A DNA stretch of 64,000 nucleotides, from contig NZ_CP062803.1 in assembly GCF_008801925.2 (NCBI RefSeq), forward strand, positions 248,001 through 312,000, read 5' to 3'. The position numbers and the translations under genes were made by a program. Positions 61,502 to 64,000 of this stretch are shown here, piece after piece. Within the stretch, counting starts at the first letter, position 1. Each line of letters starts with the position of its first letter. The notes under the pieces were generated by a model, which searched no databases, was not told where the DNA came from, and saw only the letters and a program-made list of their open reading frames with translations. The stretch comes from Cupriavidus basilensis (GTDB lineage Bacteria > Pseudomonadota > Gammaproteobacteria > Burkholderiales > Burkholderiaceae).

Positions 61502-62674
61502 ATGACAGACGTAGCTCCGCCTCCTGCCGCGCTTGCCCTGCCGACCGACTCGGTCGGCATCGTCGCGCCGCAGTGCATGCATTTCACCGAGCCATTGAAG
61601 CTGCGCAACGGCACCTCGCTCGCCGACTACGACCTGATGGTCGAGACCTACGGCACGCTCAACGCCGCCCGCTCCAACGCCGTGCTGGTGTGCCACGCGC
61701 TTAACGCCTCGCACCACGTGGCCGGCGTGTACGCGCACGACCTGCGCGATGTCGGCTGGTGGGACAATATGGTCGGCCCGGGCAAGCCGCTCGACACCGA
61801 CCGCTTCTTCGTCATCGGCGTCAACAACCTTGGCTCCTGCTTCGGCTCGACTGGCCCGATGAGTGCCAACCCCGCCACCGGCCAGCCCTACGGCGCCACC
61901 TTCCCGGTGGTCACCGTGGAAGACTGGGTCAATGCCCAGGCGCGCGTGGCGGACCGCTTCGGCATCACCCAGTTCGCGGCGGTGATGGGCGGCAGCCTGG
62001 GCGGCATGCAAGCGCTGGCCTGGAGCCTGATGTACCCGGATCGGCTGCGCCACTGCATCGTGGTGGCCTCCACGCCCAAGCTGTCGGCGCAGAACATCGC
62101 CTTCAACGAGGTCGCGCGCAGCGCCATCCTGTCGGACCCCGATTTCCACGGCGGCAACTACTACGCGCATGGCGTCAAGCCCAAGCGCGGCCTGCGCGTG
62201 GCGCGCATGATCGGCCATATCACCTACCTGTCCGACGAGGACATGGCGGAGAAATTCGGCCGCGAGCTCAAGACCGATGACATCCGCTTCTCCTTCGATG
62301 TCGAGTTCCAGGTGGAGAGCTACCTGCGCTACCAGGGCGACAAGTTCGCCGAGTACTTCGATGCCAACACCTACTTGCTGATCACGCGCGCGCTCGACTA
62401 CTTCGATCCGGCGCTGGCCTTCGGCGGCGATCTCACGCGCGCGGTGTCGCAGACGCAGGCCAGTTTCCTGGTGGCCAGCTTCACCACCGACTGGCGCTTC
62501 GCGCCCAATCGCAGCCGCGAGCTGGTCAAGGCCCTGCTCGACAACAAGCGCCCGGTCAGCTATGCGGAGATCGATGCGCCGCACGGGCACGATGCCTTCC
62601 TGCTGGACGACCCGCGCTACCACAACCTGATGCGCGCCTACTACGAACGCATCGCCGAGGAGATAGGCGCATGA
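61502..62674 (+). CDS. metX: Homoserine O-acyltransferase MetX
   Basis: A 390-residue alpha/beta-hydrolase-fold enzyme that acylates homoserine at the first committed step of methionine synthesis. The catalytic nucleophile is Ser165 ([10 protein letters not shown]), and the acid/His are in the FTTDWRFAP and [10 protein letters not shown] regions. [13 protein letters not shown] holds the oxyanion area. MetX can use acetyl- or succinyl-CoA; which is used here cannot be read safely. The ATG has no strong ribosome site and lies 177 bp after the riboswitch. It overlaps metW by 4 nt. Confidence 0.93.
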   Translation: MTDVAPPPAALALPTDSVGIVAPQCMHFTEPLKLRNGTSLADYDLMVETYGTLNAARSNAVLVCHALNASHHVAGVYAHDLRDVGWWDNMVGPGKPLDTDRFFVIGVNNLGSCFGSTGPMSANPATGQPYGATFPVVTVEDWVNAQARVADRFGITQFAAVMGGSLGGMQALAWSLMYPDRLRHCIVVASTPKLSAQNIAFNEVARSAILSDPDFHGGNYYAHGVKPKRGLRVARMIGHITYLSDEDMAEKFGRELKTDDIRFSFDVEFQVESYLRYQGDKFAEYFDANTYLLITRALDYFDPALAFGGDLTRAVSQTQASFLVASFTTDWRFAPNRSRELVKALLDNKRPVSYAEIDAPHGHDAFLLDDPRYHNLMRAYYERIAEEIGA

Positions 62675-63282
62675 ATGCCGCGGCCAACCCCAATATCCTG
62701 GCGCTGCGCCCCGACTTCCGCGCCATCGCGCGCTGGATCGAGCCCAATTCCACCGTGCTCGACCTGGGCTGCGGCGACGGCAGCCTGCTGCGCGTGCTGC
62801 AGGACGAGCTCGACGTGCAGGCCTACGGCATCGAGATCCAGGACGAAGGCGTGCTGGCATGCGTGCAGAAGGGTGTGCACGTGATCCAGCAGAACCTGGA
62901 AGGCGGCCTGGCGCTGTTCGAGGACAAGAGCTTCGATACGGTGATCTTGTCGCAGACGCTGCAGACCATCCACAACACCGCGCAGGTCCTGCGCGAGACG
63001 CTGCGGGTGGGGCGCGAATGCATCGTGTCCTTTCCCAACTTTGGCTACTGGCCGCACCGGCTGTCGGTGTTCCGAGGGCGCATGCCGGTGTCTGAGGCGC
63101 TGCCATACCAGTGGTACAACACGCCGAACGTACGGGTGCTGACCATCAGCGACTTTGAATCGCTGGCGTCCAAGGTCGGCCTGCGCATCCTTGACCGCGT
63201 GGTGATGCACGAGGGCGTGACGGTCAACTGGGGCTCGAACTGGCGCGGCAGCCTGGCGGTGTACCGGGTTTGCGCCACGTGA
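62671..63282 (+). CDS. metW: Methionine biosynthesis protein MetW
   Basis: A 203-residue SAM-dependent methyltransferase-like protein with [15 protein letters not shown] (motif I), [14 protein letters not shown] and the MetW-specific [33 protein letters not shown]. In many proteobacteria MetW works with MetX in homoserine acylation. Its ATG overlaps the metX stop (ATGA). Confidence 0.93.
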   Translation: MNAAANPNILALRPDFRAIARWIEPNSTVLDLGCGDGSLLRVLQDELDVQAYGIEIQDEGVLACVQKGVHVIQQNLEGGLALFEDKSFDTVILSQTLQTIHNTAQVLRETLRVGRECIVSFPNFGYWPHRLSVFRGRMPVSEALPYQWYNTPNVRVLTISDFESLASKVGLRILDRVVMHEGVTVNWGSNWRGSLAVYRVCAT

Positions 63283-63321
63283 ACCGGCGAGGGCGGGGGC
63301 TGCGCTTGGCGGTCCGCCGCG

Positions 63322-64000
63322 CTAGCCGCTGGTCTCCAGCGCGGCCTGCGCCACCAGGTAGTCGATAAAGGCGCGCACCTTGGGGGCCAGGTGGCGGGTT
63401 GGCGTGTAGACCGCGAAGGCCGTGCCCACGTAGGGTTCGAGGATTTCCCAGTCGTCCAGCACCGGCACCAGGCTGCCCGACGCCAGCGCCGCGGCGGCCG
63501 AGAAGTCCGGCACCAGCCCGATGCCCCCGCCGGCCTGCGCCATGGCGACAATGGCCGCGCTGTTGTTGAGCGTGACCTTTGGCGGGATGCGCAGTGCCAC
63601 GGTCTGCCCGTCGCGCCTGCGCCGCAGGCTCCAGCGCTCGCCAAAGGCGCCATAGCCCAGGTAGAGGCAGCGATGCCCGGCTAACGCCGCCGGCTCGGCT
63701 GGCGTGCCATGCCGCGCCAGCCAGCCGGGTGCCGCCACCAGCCGGTAACGTACCGCGCGGATTGGCCGCGCTGCCAGCCCCGGCGCCAGTTCGCGCGCAA
63801 TGCGGATGGCTACGTCCACGCCTTCTTCCACCAGGTCCACCAGGCGGTCCGCCAGCGTCAATTGCAGGTCCAGCGCGGGAAAGCGGTCCAGCAGGGCCGG
63901 CAGCCGTGGCGCCAGCCAGGCCTGCCCGAACACCACCGGTGCGCTGACCCGCAGCAGGCCGTGCGGTGCGCCGCCGTGGTCGCTGGCCAGCGTGCTGACT
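63322..64000 (-). CDS. LysR-family transcriptional regulator, C-terminal part
   Basis: The open frame runs off the right edge; 225 residues of the LysR substrate-binding domain are present. The segment starts GLLRVSAPVVFGQAWLAPRL and continues LVDLVEEGVDVAIRIA, RPIRAVRYRLVAAPGWLARHG and the C-terminal TPTRHLAPKVRAFIDYL, typical of the LTTR subgroup including CrgA-like regulators. The DNA-binding domain lies outside the window. It converges on metW with only 39 bp between the stops. Confidence 0.85.
   Translation of the reverse strand, partial: VSTLASDHGGAPHGLLRVSAPVVFGQAWLAPRLPALLDRFPALDLQLTLADRLVDLVEEGVDVAIRIARELAPGLAARPIRAVRYRLVAAPGWLARHGTPAEPAALAGHRCLYLGYGAFGERWSLRRRRDGQTVALRIPPKVTLNNSAAIVAMAQAGGGIGLVPDFSAAAALASGSLVPVLDDWEILEPYVGTAFAVYTPTRHLAPKVRAFIDYLVAQAALETSG

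Overview
The window is a contiguous, gene-dense, high-GC bacterial chromosome segment. Gene content and protein style (RegBA, a C-minus DksA, propeptide-bearing HslV, a bioA-F-D-B operon, metX-metW) point to a betaproteobacterium of the Burkholderiaceae, most like Cupriavidus or Ralstonia. This assignment is by recognition, not by a database search. I see no rRNA, tRNA, CRISPR array, prophage or insertion sequence. Both edges cut a gene: a DsbA-family gene on the left and a LysR gene on the right.

Layout. 0-2.1 kb: dsbA end, an SDR, and a BtuF-like metal/cobalamin-binding protein lacking a signal peptide. 2.1-2.9 kb: a non-coding, nested inverted-repeat element of at least six hairpins. It is the most unusual structure in the window. 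2.9-11.1 kb: a LiuR-type MerR regulator between two palindromic operators, a metallo-beta-lactamase-fold protein, a thioesterase, a relic of an acyl-CoA dehydrogenase, aceK coupled to a beta carbonic anhydrase, a thiolase, an SDR and an acyl-CoA dehydrogenase. 11.2-14.7 kb: a tightly overlapping set (DsbA-like isomerase, HAD phosphatase, YchJ-like protein, GST) and an exported alpha/beta hydrolase. 15-25.7 kb: bioAFDB, then a biotin-dependent acyl-CoA carboxylase alpha subunit, GhrA, HMG-CoA lyase, YbaK and a second metallo-beta-lactamase-fold protein. Biotin synthesis is thus followed by a biotin-using leucine-degradation enzyme. 25.7-33.6 kb: a GNAT, then a GntR regulator divergent from a DASS transporter and an 802-residue DUF3604-like protein, and a peptide-type ABC solute-binding protein.

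34.5-41.7 kb is a zinc-homeostasis block on the minus strand: a ZnuD-like TonB receptor, a small exported protein, CobW GTPase 1, DksA lacking three of four zinc cysteines, CobW GTPase 2 and a Zur-type Fur regulator. A shared inverted repeat lies just upstream of both cobW1 and zur. 41.8-51.2 kb: fluoroacetate dehalogenase-like hydrolase, a Bug receptor, hslVU, a YcnI-like copper protein, small envelope proteins, RegBA and a PCuAC copper chaperone. 51.2-56.8 kb: LysR with a DMT exporter, an ECF sigma factor with a zf-HC2 protein and a cysteine-rich CWC protein, argB, a HAD nucleotidase and slmA. 56.9-61.1 kb: YdjM-like protein and creDCB. 61.2-63.3 kb: a SAM-II-like riboswitch followed by metXW, then the partial LysR gene.

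Many adjacent genes overlap by 4 nt (ATGA or GTGA), suggesting widespread translational coupling. Two gene relics (acyl-CoA dehydrogenase tail, isomerase head) record deletions relative to an ancestral gene order.
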